From positions 1 to 35,438 of the forward strand of contig USCW01000004.1 in the NCBI GenBank assembly GCA_900553315.1: a stretch of DNA of 35,438 nucleotides. Direction: 5' to 3'. The stretch is from an uncultured Eubacteriales bacterium (GTDB lineage Bacteria > Bacillota > Clostridia > Christensenellales > Aristaeellaceae). Positions 8,007-16,188 of this stretch are shown here, piece after piece (within the stretch, counting starts at the first letter, position 1; each line of letters begins with the position of its first letter). The translations under genes and the position numbers were made by a program. The notes under the pieces were generated by a model, which worked only from the letters and a program-made list of their open reading frames with translations, did not search any database and was not told the DNA's origin.

Positions 8007-8936
8007 GTGCAGAAAAAACAAAAGTCCGCTGTTGCGCGTTTAGGCCGGAGGATCTGGTCCGCAAAATACCTATACCTGATGTTCCTGCCGGTGCTGGTTT
8101 ATTACATTATGTTCAGGTACGCTCCCATGCTGGGACTGAGCATCGCTTTCAAGGATTACAACGCATTTCTTGGTTTTGAGAAAAGTCCATGGGTAGGCTT
8201 CAAATACTTCAAGCAGTTTTTCAGTTCCATCTATCTGTGGCGTCTTGTCCGCAATACGCTGCTGATTAACCTGTACGATCTGGTGCTGAATTTCCCTGCG
8301 GCCATTTTGCTGGCACTGCTCATCAATGAAGTTCAGCGTCCCCGTTTCAAGAAGATTACCCAGACGATCACCTACATGCCTTACTTCATTTCGTCTGTAG
8401 TCATTGCCAGTATGATGGTACAGTTTCTTTCCCCTTCCAGCGGCTTGATTAACAACATCATTGCGGCGCTGGGCGGTGAACGCCAATATTTCATGACACA
8501 GCCGGAATCCTTCCGCATGATCTACACGCTGATGAATCTGTGGAAAAATATTGGTTGGAACTCCATCATTTTCCTTGCAGCCATCAGCGGCATCAACAGC
8601 GAGCTATATGAGGCCTGCACGGTGGACGGCGGCGGATACCTGCGCCGGATGTGGCACGTAACTCTGCCGGGCATTTCCGGCACCATCGTCGTGCTGATTA
8701 TCATGCGCTTAGGCCATGTCATGGATGCCGGCTATGAGACCATCCTGCTGCTGCAAAACAGCGCCAACATGGAAACCAGCGACGTGATTGGTACCTATGT
8801 ATACCGCCGTGGTCTCAAGGGCGGCGAATACAGCTATGCAACAGCTGTGGGCATGTTCCAGAGTGTTATCGGCTTTGCGCTGGTCGTGTTCAGCAACTGG
8901 CTCAGCCGCACCTATAACGACAACAGTCTGTGGTAA
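8007..8936 (+). CDS. Oligosaccharide ABC transporter permease (LplB-type)
   Basis: This 309-residue inner-membrane subunit of a carbohydrate ABC importer has several hydrophobic helices. The first follows a short positively charged N-terminus (KYLYLMFLPVLVYYIMFRY). The EAA loop that docks on the ATPase is clear near residues 205-225 (EACTVDGGGYLRRMWHVTLP). It resembles LplB/YtcP-partner permeases used for plant-polysaccharide oligomers. The GTG at 8007 is chosen because GGAGG at 7994-7998 is 8 nt upstream; a frame from 7977 would include the ribosome binding site. It is followed 16 nt later by the second permease and then by the binding protein, forming one operon. No ATPase gene is present nearby. 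Confidence 0.88.
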   Translation: MQKKQKSAVARLGRRIWSAKYLYLMFLPVLVYYIMFRYAPMLGLSIAFKDYNAFLGFEKSPWVGFKYFKQFFSSIYLWRLVRNTLLINLYDLVLNFPAAILLALLINEVQRPRFKKITQTITYMPYFISSVVIASMMVQFLSPSSGLINNIIAALGGERQYFMTQPESFRMIYTLMNLWKNIGWNSIIFLAAISGINSELYEACTVDGGGYLRRMWHVTLPGISGTIVVLIIMRLGHVMDAGYETILLLQNSANMETSDVIGTYVYRRGLKGGEYSYATAVGMFQSVIGFALVVFSNWLSRTYNDNSLW

Positions 8937-8952
8937 GAAAGGAGGGCTCCCC

Positions 8953-9849
8953 ATGATGCAAACCTCAACCGCTCGGCGCAGCAACGTAATCCGGGAATCC
9001 TTCAGCCGTAGAGCCTTTCTGAAGCTGAACACGGTGTTCCTGATTCTCGTCTGCTTCCTGATGCTGTACCCGGTCGTCTACGTTATTGCCTGTTCTTTCT
9101 CCGAGGAAACGGCCATTCTGCGCGGCGATGTAAGCTTCCTGCCGGTGCAGCCACACGCGAAGGCCTATACGAAGGTTTTCAATTATCCCCAGCTTTGGAC
9201 CAGCTACCGCAATACGATTCTTTATACCGTACTGGGTACGTTCATCAATCTGATTCTGACTGTATGCGGCGCATGGGCGCTGAGTCAGAAAAAGATGGTC
9301 GGTCGTCGGTTCTTTACTCTGATGTGTACCTTCACGATGTTTTTCGGCGGCGGCATGATTCCAACCTTCCTGATCGTGAAGGATTATCGACTGCTGAACA
9401 CCATCTGGGCAATGATTCTTCCCAGCGCCGTCAGCACCTATAACATGATCCTGATGCGAACTTTCTTCCTCGCTATTCCCTCCAGTCTGGTCGAGGCCGC
9501 TGAATTGGACGGCTGCACAGACTTTGGCATTCTGTTCAAGATCGTGCTCCCGTTGAGTATGGCCAGCCTGATGACCATCGGCATGTTCTACGCTGTGGGA
9601 CATTGGAACAGCTACTTCAATGCCGTAATCTATCTGAGCGATAAGGAGCTCTTCCCGCTGCAAATTATTCTGCGTCAGGTTGTGCTGATGAACGAAATCG
9701 TGGAGAACGCTTCAAGCACGGAAAGCAATATGGCGGAAGGTATCAAATACGCTACGATCGTGGTCGCCATGCTGCCTATGCTGTGCGTATATCCCTTCGT
9801 GCAGAAGTATTTCGTCAAGGGAGTTATGATTGGTTCCGTAAAGGAATAA
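8953..9849 (+). CDS. Oligosaccharide ABC transporter permease (YtcP/LplC-type)
   Basis: This 298-residue second membrane subunit pairs with the preceding permease to form the transport channel. It has about six hydrophobic segments, starting with LNTVFLILVCFLMLYPVVYV. An EAA loop lies near residues 180-200 (LVEAAELDGCTDFGILFKIV), and the protein ends in the typical KYFVKGVMIGSVKE tail of this family. The start at 8953 has AAAGGAGG (8938-8945) upstream; an ATG ATG doublet leaves a one-codon ambiguity. A small CCCC-ATTA-GGGG hairpin at 9862-9873 separates it from the binding-protein gene and could favour higher expression of that downstream gene. Confidence 0.88.
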   Translation: MMQTSTARRSNVIRESFSRRAFLKLNTVFLILVCFLMLYPVVYVIACSFSEETAILRGDVSFLPVQPHAKAYTKVFNYPQLWTSYRNTILYTVLGTFINLILTVCGAWALSQKKMVGRRFFTLMCTFTMFFGGGMIPTFLIVKDYRLLNTIWAMILPSAVSTYNMILMRTFFLAIPSSLVEAAELDGCTDFGILFKIVLPLSMASLMTIGMFYAVGHWNSYFNAVIYLSDKELFPLQIILRQVVLMNEIVENASSTESNMAEGIKYATIVVAMLPMLCVYPFVQKYFVKGVMIGSVKE

Positions 9850-9906
9850 CTAAGCATCTCACCCCATTAGGGGGATAAAGAGATAAATGAACAAGGAGGT
9901 TTTCCC

Positions 9907-11439
9907 ATGAAAAAACTTGCGACCCGTCTTCTGGCAGTCCTAATGGCCGTTGCGCTGCTGCCGCTCACGCTGGTTTCCACCGCTTCGGCGGAAGAGCCCG
10001 TGACCATCACCATCTGGGGTTCCGACCGTGAGAACATGCCCTTCCGCAATGGTCTTGAGACCATCGAGCTGCTGAAGGAACGCCTTGGCATCAACATCGA
10101 GATCATCTCCGCACCCTCTGAGAGCCTGTCAGAAAAGTATGGCTTGCTGATGGCTGGCGGCGATATTCCCACCATCGTGCAATACACCGCTAAGGGTCTG
10201 CTGCAATACAAGGATGCTTGGGAGAATCTAACCGACCGCGTCAATGAGACGGACACACCCAACCTGTGGGCCGTGTACAGCGATCCCGACATCCGCCGCA
10301 AGGTCGTGGACAGCGACGGCAACATTCGCTTCATTGGCCAGCGCACCGCCATCACCTGCGCGAAGGTCTACTTCTATCGTCAGGATTGGCTGGACAAGCT
10401 GAACCTTGAAACGCCCAAGACCACCGAGGATCTGTACAACGTGTTCAAGGCCATCAAGGAAGGCGATCCCAACGGCAATGAAATTGCGGATGAAATCCCC
10501 TTCTCTGTCCGCAAGAATGGTTCCAACAATCGTGCGAACCTCATGCCTTTCGTGCATAACTGGGGCATCAGCGACGGCATCTTTGAAGAGGACGGCGTTG
10601 TGAAGTACGGCGCGACCGATCCCCGCATGAAGGATGCGCTGGAATGGCTGCATCGTTGCTATGCCGAGGGTCTGATCGACATGGAATACCTGACGCTGGA
10701 CAAGACCGGCTGGTATAGCGAGTGGACCAATAATCAGGTCTTCATGAGCTACGACTGGGTGGCCTACATTGACAACGTGTCTAACCTGTTCAAGAACACC
10801 GAGACCGACATCAACATCGTTGGTGCGCTGCCTCCCGAAGGCCCCACCGGCATCAGCGAAACCCGCGATCAGCTCCAGCCCATCAACGATGGTGAATGGA
10901 ATGCCGCGATTTTCGTGGGCGCTTCCGAGGAGCAGAAGGCCGCTGCCATGAAGCTGCTGGACTACCTGTACAGCGACGAAGGCATGATGCTGATGAACTT
11001 CGGTGTGGAAGGTGAGCAGTATGAGGTCGTGGACGGCGAACTGAAGTATACCGATCTCATCATGAACAACCCCGACGGTCTGTCTCCTCAGGATGCCCTG
11101 CGTTCCTTCGGTGTGCAGAGTCTGCTGACGCTCCGTCAGGACGTCCGCTATGAGAACGCTTTCGTGTCCGACGCTGTGCGCAGCATCCGTGAACAGTATG
11201 AGAATGAGGGCCACGTCGGTAAGGCCTTCCCCACGCTCGCTTTCACCAGCGATGAGCAGAGCATCATCAACGAGAAGTACACCGAAATTGAAACCTATGT
11301 CAACGAGATGATCGACAAGTTCATCATGGGTGTCGAGAGTCTGGATCAGTTCGATGCTTACGCCGCAAAGGTAGAAAGTATGGGTCTTCAGGATGTGCTG
11401 AACGTCTATCAGACCGCTTATGACCGTTACGTCAAGTAA
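9907..11439 (+). CDS. Extracellular solute-binding protein of a sugar ABC importer (LplA-like)
   Basis: This 510-residue secreted binding protein captures the oligosaccharide for the two preceding permeases. A signal peptide is plain: MKK start, hydrophobic core, likely cleavage after ASA at residue 28. The mature part opens with VTITIWGSDRENMPFRNG, typical of the family 1/LplA-like binding proteins, and includes aromatic-rich stretches expected of sugar sites (KTGWYSEWTNNQVFMSYDWVA). Oddly, there is no lipobox cysteine in the signal region, although Gram-positive binding proteins are normally lipoproteins. AAGGAGG lies just upstream of the ATG. It is last in the operon and is followed by a strong terminator. 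The bound sugar is not known. Confidence 0.9.
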   Translation: MKKLATRLLAVLMAVALLPLTLVSTASAEEPVTITIWGSDRENMPFRNGLETIELLKERLGINIEIISAPSESLSEKYGLLMAGGDIPTIVQYTAKGLLQYKDAWENLTDRVNETDTPNLWAVYSDPDIRRKVVDSDGNIRFIGQRTAITCAKVYFYRQDWLDKLNLETPKTTEDLYNVFKAIKEGDPNGNEIADEIPFSVRKNGSNNRANLMPFVHNWGISDGIFEEDGVVKYGATDPRMKDALEWLHRCYAEGLIDMEYLTLDKTGWYSEWTNNQVFMSYDWVAYIDNVSNLFKNTETDINIVGALPPEGPTGISETRDQLQPINDGEWNAAIFVGASEEQKAAAMKLLDYLYSDEGMMLMNFGVEGEQYEVVDGELKYTDLIMNNPDGLSPQDALRSFGVQSLLTLRQDVRYENAFVSDAVRSIREQYENEGHVGKAFPTLAFTSDEQSIINEKYTEIETYVNEMIDKFIMGVESLDQFDAYAAKVESMGLQDVLNVYQTAYDRYVK

Positions 11440-11461
11440 GAATTTGATACTCCCCTATCAC

Positions 11462-11500
11462 CCACCCGGCATTCTCGCCGGGTGGGTATTTTCTATTTTC
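11462..11500 (+). terminator. Intrinsic terminator of the ABC importer operon
   Basis: An 11-bp perfect stem (ACCCACCCGGC at 11462-11472, GCCGGGTGGGT at 11479-11489) with a 6-nt loop is followed by ATTTTCTATTT. Confidence 0.88.
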
Positions 11501-11573
11501 GGCAATACCCTCTTAGCAGATCAAATGCAACAAGTAATCATATAAATTTCCTATAAGATATTTTTTTGAACAG

Positions 11574-11604
11574 CAAAAGACCCCTGCTCCATATGGAGCA
11601 GGGG
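11574..11604 (-). terminator. Intrinsic terminator of the PFOR gene
   Basis: A perfect 10-bp stem, CCCCTGCTCC-ATAT-GGAGCAGGGG (11581-11604), is followed on the minus strand by TCTTTTGC. It lies 25 nt beyond the PFOR stop. Confidence 0.8.
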
Positions 11605-11628
11605 TGAAAATCAACCGGTTGAGAGGAA

Positions 11629-14600
11629 TTACTCCTGGCCAGCCATCTTCTTGTAGTTCTCACGGCGCAGCTTCGCGTCCTCCTCGGAATGCTCGAAGAG
11701 CTTCTCAGCCACGTTCGGGAACAGCTTCGCCAGAGAGGTGTAACGCACCTCACCCTTCAGGAAGTCCTGATAGCTCTCGGTGGGATCCTTGCTGTCCAGC
11801 GTCATGGGATTCTCGCCAGCCTCAGCCTTCTCGGGGTTGTAGCGGTACAGGGGCCAGTAGCCGCAAGCCACGGCCTTCTTGATTTCCTCCTGAGCCTTGC
11901 CCATGTTAATACCATGGTTGATGCAGGGCGCATAGGCGATGATCAGGGACGGGCCGTGATAAGCCTCAGCCTCGGTCATGGCCTTCAGCAGCTGAGCGGG
12001 ATTGGCGCTCATAGCCACCGTTGCCACGTACACGTAGCCATAGCTCATGGCCATCATGCCCAGATCCTTCTTCTTGGTGCGCTTGCCAGCCGCAGCGAAC
12101 TTCGCTACAGAGCCGGTAGGCGTAGACTTGGAAGCCTGTCCGCCGGTGTTGGAGTACACCTCGGTATCAAGCACCAAGATATTGACATCCTGGTTCTGCG
12201 CCAGCACGTGATCCACGCCGCCGTATCCGATGTCATACGCCCAGCCGTCGCCGCCGAAGATCCAGATGGATTTCTTGGTCAGCAGATCGGCCATGCCAAC
12301 GACCTCGCGGGCCAGCTTGCACGCATCACAGTCGCAGCCGTCGCAGATGGCATCCTTGCAAGCAGCCAGCAGCTTCTTACCAGCAGCCTTGGAGCCCTCA
12401 GCGTCATCCATGTTGTCCAGCCATTCCTGACCAGCCGCCTTGATGGGCGCATCGGTCCATTCAACCGCAATCAGCGCCTTCACGGTCTCAGCCAGCTTGT
12501 TGCGGCGCTGGGTCACAGCCAGATTCATACCGAAGCCAAACTCGGCGTTGTCTTCAAACAGGCTGTTCGCCCAAGCGGGACCATGGCCTTCATTGTTGGT
12601 GGTATAGGGGCAGGTGGGAGCGGAACCGCCATAGATGGAAGAGCAGCCCGTAGCGTTCGCCACGATCATGCGATCGCCGAACAGCTGGGTAACCAGCTTC
12701 ACATAGGGGGTCTCGCCGCAGCCCGCGCAAGCGCCGGAGAACTCGAACAGGGGCTTCAGCGCCTGGCTGTTCTTCACGCTGGCCTTGTTGGTGATGCGAT
12801 CCGCAACCTCAGGCACAGTCATAGCGAACTCCCAGTTTTCTTCCTCGCCGCGCTGAGTATCCAGAGGCTTCATTTCCAGAGCCTTGGTCTTGGCGGGGCA
12901 AACCTCAACGCAGTTGCCGCAGCCGGTGCAATCCAGCGGGCTGACCTGCATACGGTACAGCATACCGGCGAATTCCTTGCCGGTGGCCTTCTTGGTCACA
13001 TAGTTTGCAGGAACCGCCGTACCTTCCTCCACATAGATGGGGCGGATGCAGGCATGCGGGCAAACCAGCGAGCAGTTGCCGCACTGGATGCAGTTATCGG
13101 CGATCCACTCAGGAACCTTCACGGCAATACCGCGCTTCTCGAACTTAGTGGTTCCGGTGGGCACCATGCCGCGGGGATCCAGCGCACTCACGGGCAGCTT
13201 ATCGCCCTCCTGCGCCAGAATGGGATGCACGAAGGTATCAAAGTACTCGGTGGTGCCCTTCACCTTCTGCGCAACAGCGCCGGTGGTGGCAGTCGCCCAC
13301 GCTTCGGGCACCTTGACTTCCTGCAGACCGGAAATGGCGATGTCGATAGCGTCCCAGTTCTTCTGGACAACCGCATCGCCCTTCTTGCCGTAGGTCTTCT
13401 TCGCATAGGCCTTCATGTACTCGTCGGCCTGCTCATAAGGAATCACATCAGCCAGCTTGAAGAAAGCGGCCTGCATGATGGTGTTGATGCGGTTGCCCAT
13501 GCCAACTTTAGCCGCCAGGTCAATAGCATCAATGATGTAGAAACGAGCGTGCTTCTTGGCCAGCAGCTGCTTCATGGAAGCAGGCAGATGCTCATCCAGC
13601 TCTTCGGGCTTCCACTGGCAGTTCAGCAGGAACACACCGCCGTCCTTCAGAGAGGACACCATGTCGTACATGGTCACATAGGCAGGGTTGTGGCAAGCCA
13701 CGAAGTCAGCCGCGTCAATCTGATACGGAGACTTGATGGGCTTCTTGCCGAAGCGCAGGTGAGAAACGGTCAGGCCGCCGGACTTCTTGGAGTCGTAAGC
13801 GAAATACGCCTGGGCGTACATGTCGGTGTGGTCGCCGATGATCTTGATGGAATTCTTGTTGGCGCCAACAGTACCATCGGAACCCAGGCCATAGAACTTG
13901 CAGCTGATCGCACCGGCGGGAGCAGCATTGAACAGCTCACCCACAGGCAGACTAGTGCCGGTCACGTCATCGTTGATGCCAACGGTGAAGTGGTTCTTCA
14001 TCTCACCATCCAGGTTGGCGAAGACAGCCTTCACATGGGTGGGGGTGAATTCCTTGGAGCCCAGACCGTAGCGGCCGCCCACGACCTTGATGTCGGAGCG
14101 TCCGGCCTCAGCCAGCGCAGCACACACATCCAGATACAGAGGCTCGCCCAGAGAACCGGATTCCTTGGTACGATCCAGCACAGCGATCTTCTTGCAGGTC
14201 GCGGGGATCGCGGCGATGAAGTGCTTTACAGAGAAAGGACGATACAGGTGGCACTTAATCACGCCAACCTTCTCACCCATCTCGACCATCTTCGCCACAG
14301 CCTCGTCGGCCACGTCGCAGCCGGAGCCCATGGCCATGATGACCTTATCGGCATCGGGCGCACCAACGTAATCGAACAGGTGATAATGACGGCCGGTCAG
14401 CTCACCGACCTGCTTCATCGTCTCCTCAACGATTTCCGGCACAGCCAGATAATACTTGTTGCCAGCCTCACGGCCCTGGAAGTAAATGTCAGGGTTCTGC
14501 GCAGTACCGGCCTGATGCGGATGCTCAGGGTTCAGGCTGCGGGCACGGAACTCTTCCACCTTGTCCCACGGCACCAGCTTGGCGATCTCCTCGTACTCAG

Positions 14601-15153
14601 GCGCTTCGATCTTCTGGATCTCGTGGCTGGTACGGAAGCCGTCGAAGAAGTGCAGGAAGGGAACGGAAGACTTCAGGGTAGACAGATGCGCCACCAGCGC
14701 CATGTCGCAGGCTTCCTGAACAGAGTTGCTGGCCAGCATGGCAAAGCCGGTCTGACGGCAAGCCATAACGTCACTATGGTCGCCGAAGATAGACAGCGCA
14801 TGATAAGCCAGCGCACGGGCGCTCACGTGGAACACCGCGGGAGTCAGCTCACCGGCGATCTTGTACATATTCGGGATCATCAGCAGCAGACCCTGAGAAG
14901 CGGTAAAGGTGGTAGTCAGCGCGCCTGCGGACAAAGAGCCGTGCACAGCGCCGGCAGCACCGGCCTCGGACTGCATCTCAGCAATCTTCACCGTCTGACC
15001 AAACAGATTCTTACGATTTTGCGCAGACCACTCATCCGCGACTTCCGCCATGGGAGAGGAAGGCGTGATGGGGTAAATGGCTGCCACATCGCTGAACGCA
15101 TAAGCGACATGGCTGACAGCAGTATTGCCGTCAACGGTCATTTTGAGTGCCAT
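11629..15153 (-). CDS. nifJ: Pyruvate:ferredoxin (flavodoxin) oxidoreductase
   Basis: This 1174-residue single-chain enzyme oxidises pyruvate with CoA to acetyl-CoA and CO2, reducing ferredoxin; the usual length for the family is about 1170-1200. Domains in order are the pyrimidine-binding TPP domain with YPITPSSPM (residues 27-35), the gamma and CoA-binding regions, a two-cluster ferredoxin domain (CIQCGNCSLVCPHAC and CTGCGNCVEVCPAK), then the C-terminal TPP domain. That last domain has CAGCGETPY for the proximal cluster, GDGWAYDIGYGG and NTGGQASKSTPTG. A cysteine-rich insertion (CDGCDCDAC) resembles one known in clostridial homologues. The start at 15153 has AAGGAGGT just upstream. A frame open to 15267 would begin at or before the transcription start and is rejected. 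The gene has its own promoter and a terminator on both sides or nearby, so it is likely monocistronic. Confidence 0.97.
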   Translation of the reverse strand: MALKMTVDGNTAVSHVAYAFSDVAAIYPITPSSPMAEVADEWSAQNRKNLFGQTVKIAEMQSEAGAAGAVHGSLSAGALTTTFTASQGLLLMIPNMYKIAGELTPAVFHVSARALAYHALSIFGDHSDVMACRQTGFAMLASNSVQEACDMALVAHLSTLKSSVPFLHFFDGFRTSHEIQKIEAPEYEEIAKLVPWDKVEEFRARSLNPEHPHQAGTAQNPDIYFQGREAGNKYYLAVPEIVEETMKQVGELTGRHYHLFDYVGAPDADKVIMAMGSGCDVADEAVAKMVEMGEKVGVIKCHLYRPFSVKHFIAAIPATCKKIAVLDRTKESGSLGEPLYLDVCAALAEAGRSDIKVVGGRYGLGSKEFTPTHVKAVFANLDGEMKNHFTVGINDDVTGTSLPVGELFNAAPAGAISCKFYGLGSDGTVGANKNSIKIIGDHTDMYAQAYFAYDSKKSGGLTVSHLRFGKKPIKSPYQIDAADFVACHNPAYVTMYDMVSSLKDGGVFLLNCQWKPEELDEHLPASMKQLLAKKHARFYIIDAIDLAAKVGMGNRINTIMQAAFFKLADVIPYEQADEYMKAYAKKTYGKKGDAVVQKNWDAIDIAISGLQEVKVPEAWATATTGAVAQKVKGTTEYFDTFVHPILAQEGDKLPVSALDPRGMVPTGTTKFEKRGIAVKVPEWIADNCIQCGNCSLVCPHACIRPIYVEEGTAVPANYVTKKATGKEFAGMLYRMQVSPLDCTGCGNCVEVCPAKTKALEMKPLDTQRGEEENWEFAMTVPEVADRITNKASVKNSQALKPLFEFSGACAGCGETPYVKLVTQLFGDRMIVANATGCSSIYGGSAPTCPYTTNNEGHGPAWANSLFEDNAEFGFGMNLAVTQRRNKLAETVKALIAVEWTDAPIKAAGQEWLDNMDDAEGSKAAGKKLLAACKDAICDGCDCDACKLAREVVGMADLLTKKSIWIFGGDGWAYDIGYGGVDHVLAQNQDVNILVLDTEVYSNTGGQASKSTPTGSVAKFAAAGKRTKKKDLGMMAMSYGYVYVATVAMSANPAQLLKAMTEAEAYHGPSLIIAYAPCINHGINMGKAQEEIKKAVACGYWPLYRYNPEKAEAGENPMTLDSKDPTESYQDFLKGEVRYTSLAKLFPNVAEKLFEHSEEDAKLRRENYKKMAGQE

Positions 15154-15177
15154 GGATGTACCTCCTTGACAATGATT

Positions 15178-15250
15178 GGGCACTTCCGGCCGTCCCGGAA
15201 AAAGCCCATGGAAAAGCCGCGTGATTTGGCAGGACACGCCAAAAAACGCG
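15178..15250 (-). promoter_or_regulatory. Structured 5' leader of PFOR (two hairpins)
   Basis: The ~110-nt leader between the promoter and the start codon contains two inverted repeats. One is TTGGC/GCCAA (15226-15230, 15238-15242) with outer CGCG pairs at 15218 and 15247. The other is TTCCGG/CCGGAA (15184-15189, 15195-15200) with outer GGGC/GCCC pairs (15178-15181, 15204-15207). No known riboswitch class is recognised. Confidence 0.4.
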
Positions 15251-15269
15251 GGAATCCTCGTACTCAATA

Positions 15270-15298
15270 ATTATAAGCATTCTAAAGAGCGTTGTCAA
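15270..15298 (-). promoter_or_regulatory. Consensus sigma-A promoter of PFOR
   Basis: On the minus strand, a perfect TTGACA (15293-15298) and perfect TATAAT (15270-15275) are exactly 17 nt apart, matching high constitutive expression of a central enzyme. Confidence 0.9.
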
Positions 15299-15389
15299 TT
15301 ACACGACGGGGGTTTTTCATTCATTTTTCGGGAAATACGATGAAAAAATCGTCAAAATATTTTCTATTCCGCGTTTACGCCGCCCGCAG

Positions 15390-15424
15390 GGCTATCGGCT
15401 TGACAGGAGGTCAAGCCGATAGCC
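15390..15424. terminator. Perfect 15-bp hairpin after pflA (terminator-like, no U-tract)
   Basis: GGCTATCGGCTTGAC (15390-15404) and its exact complement (15410-15424) enclose a 5-nt loop, AGGAG on the plus strand and CTCCT on the minus. It lies 7 nt beyond the pflA stop. No T-run follows on the minus strand, so it may protect the pfl mRNA 3' end or end transcription by another route. Confidence 0.65.
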
Positions 15425-15431
15425 GAATGCC

Positions 15432-16184
15432 TCAGGCGGAATAATCCTTCACGCAGAGAAGCTCCTCTGCGCGGTGAACCTCTTCTTCCGTCGGCGTTCG
15501 CACGCCGTCCAGCGGATACGAGATACCCAGCTTTACCCACTTGGCGAGGCCAAGCGTGTGATACGGCAGCACTTCCACGCGAGTCACGGAACCCAAGCTG
15601 CGGATAAACGCCGCCATCTCACGCAGATCATCTTCATCATCGGTCAAGCCTGGAACAAGCACATGCCGAATCCATATCGGCTTACCCATCTTTCCCAGCC
15701 GCCGTGCCATAGCCAGTATATTGGCATTGTCATGACCCGTCAGCGTTTTATGCACCGATGCGTCCATAACCTTCAAATCCAGCAATACCAGATCAGTCAC
15801 GCTCATCAAGCGCTCAAAGTCTGTCTGGAACGCCGAATCCTCCCGATAGGGCTGACCGGCGGTGTCCAGCGCGGTATGCACATGATGCGCATGGGCAATG
15901 GTGAAGAGCTCCTCCACAAAGGGCATTTGCAGCAGCGGTTCTCCGCCGCTGACGGTAATGCCGCCGTTTTTGCCATCCCTTCCCCAGTAGCGGCGATAGC
16001 GGTAGATTCTTTCGAACAATGTCTTAGGCTCAAAGCGCTGCACCTCTGCGCTGTCGCCGCTCCAGGTTTCAGGATTGTGGCAGTATTGGCACCGCATGGC
16101 GCACCCCTGCATGAACACGACAAAACGCACGCCAGGGCCGTCCACAAGGCCAAAGGTTTCAAGGGAATGAACTCTGCCTTCCAT
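15432..16184 (-). CDS. pflA: Pyruvate formate-lyase activating enzyme (radical SAM)
   Basis: This 250-residue radical-SAM enzyme abstracts hydrogen from the glycine of pyruvate formate-lyase to create its glycyl radical. The iron-sulfur motif CAMRCQYC (C28, C32, C35) is the CxxxCxxC signature binding the 4Fe-4S cluster and SAM. GGITVSGGEPLLQ is the conserved GGE-type SAM-contacting motif, and the N-terminal GLVDGPGVRFVVFMQGC is typical of PflA. Length matches the family (about 245-260). It starts 4 nt after the pflB stop, with GAGGAT inside the end of pflB as ribosome binding site, so translation is coupled. It is followed by a perfect hairpin. Confidence 0.96.
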   Translation of the reverse strand: MEGRVHSLETFGLVDGPGVRFVVFMQGCAMRCQYCHNPETWSGDSAEVQRFEPKTLFERIYRYRRYWGRDGKNGGITVSGGEPLLQMPFVEELFTIAHAHHVHTALDTAGQPYREDSAFQTDFERLMSVTDLVLLDLKVMDASVHKTLTGHDNANILAMARRLGKMGKPIWIRHVLVPGLTDDEDDLREMAAFIRSLGSVTRVEVLPYHTLGLAKWVKLGISYPLDGVRTPTEEEVHRAEELLCVKDYSA

Positions 16185-16188
16185 GAAA

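Noticed and set aside
11689..15270. 1193-codon open frame on the plus strand opposite PFOR
   Set aside because: It is the exact antisense of a clear 1174-residue enzyme; its translation is rich in His, Leu and Arg with no domain. Long antisense frames are expected from the codon bias of this GC-rich gene.
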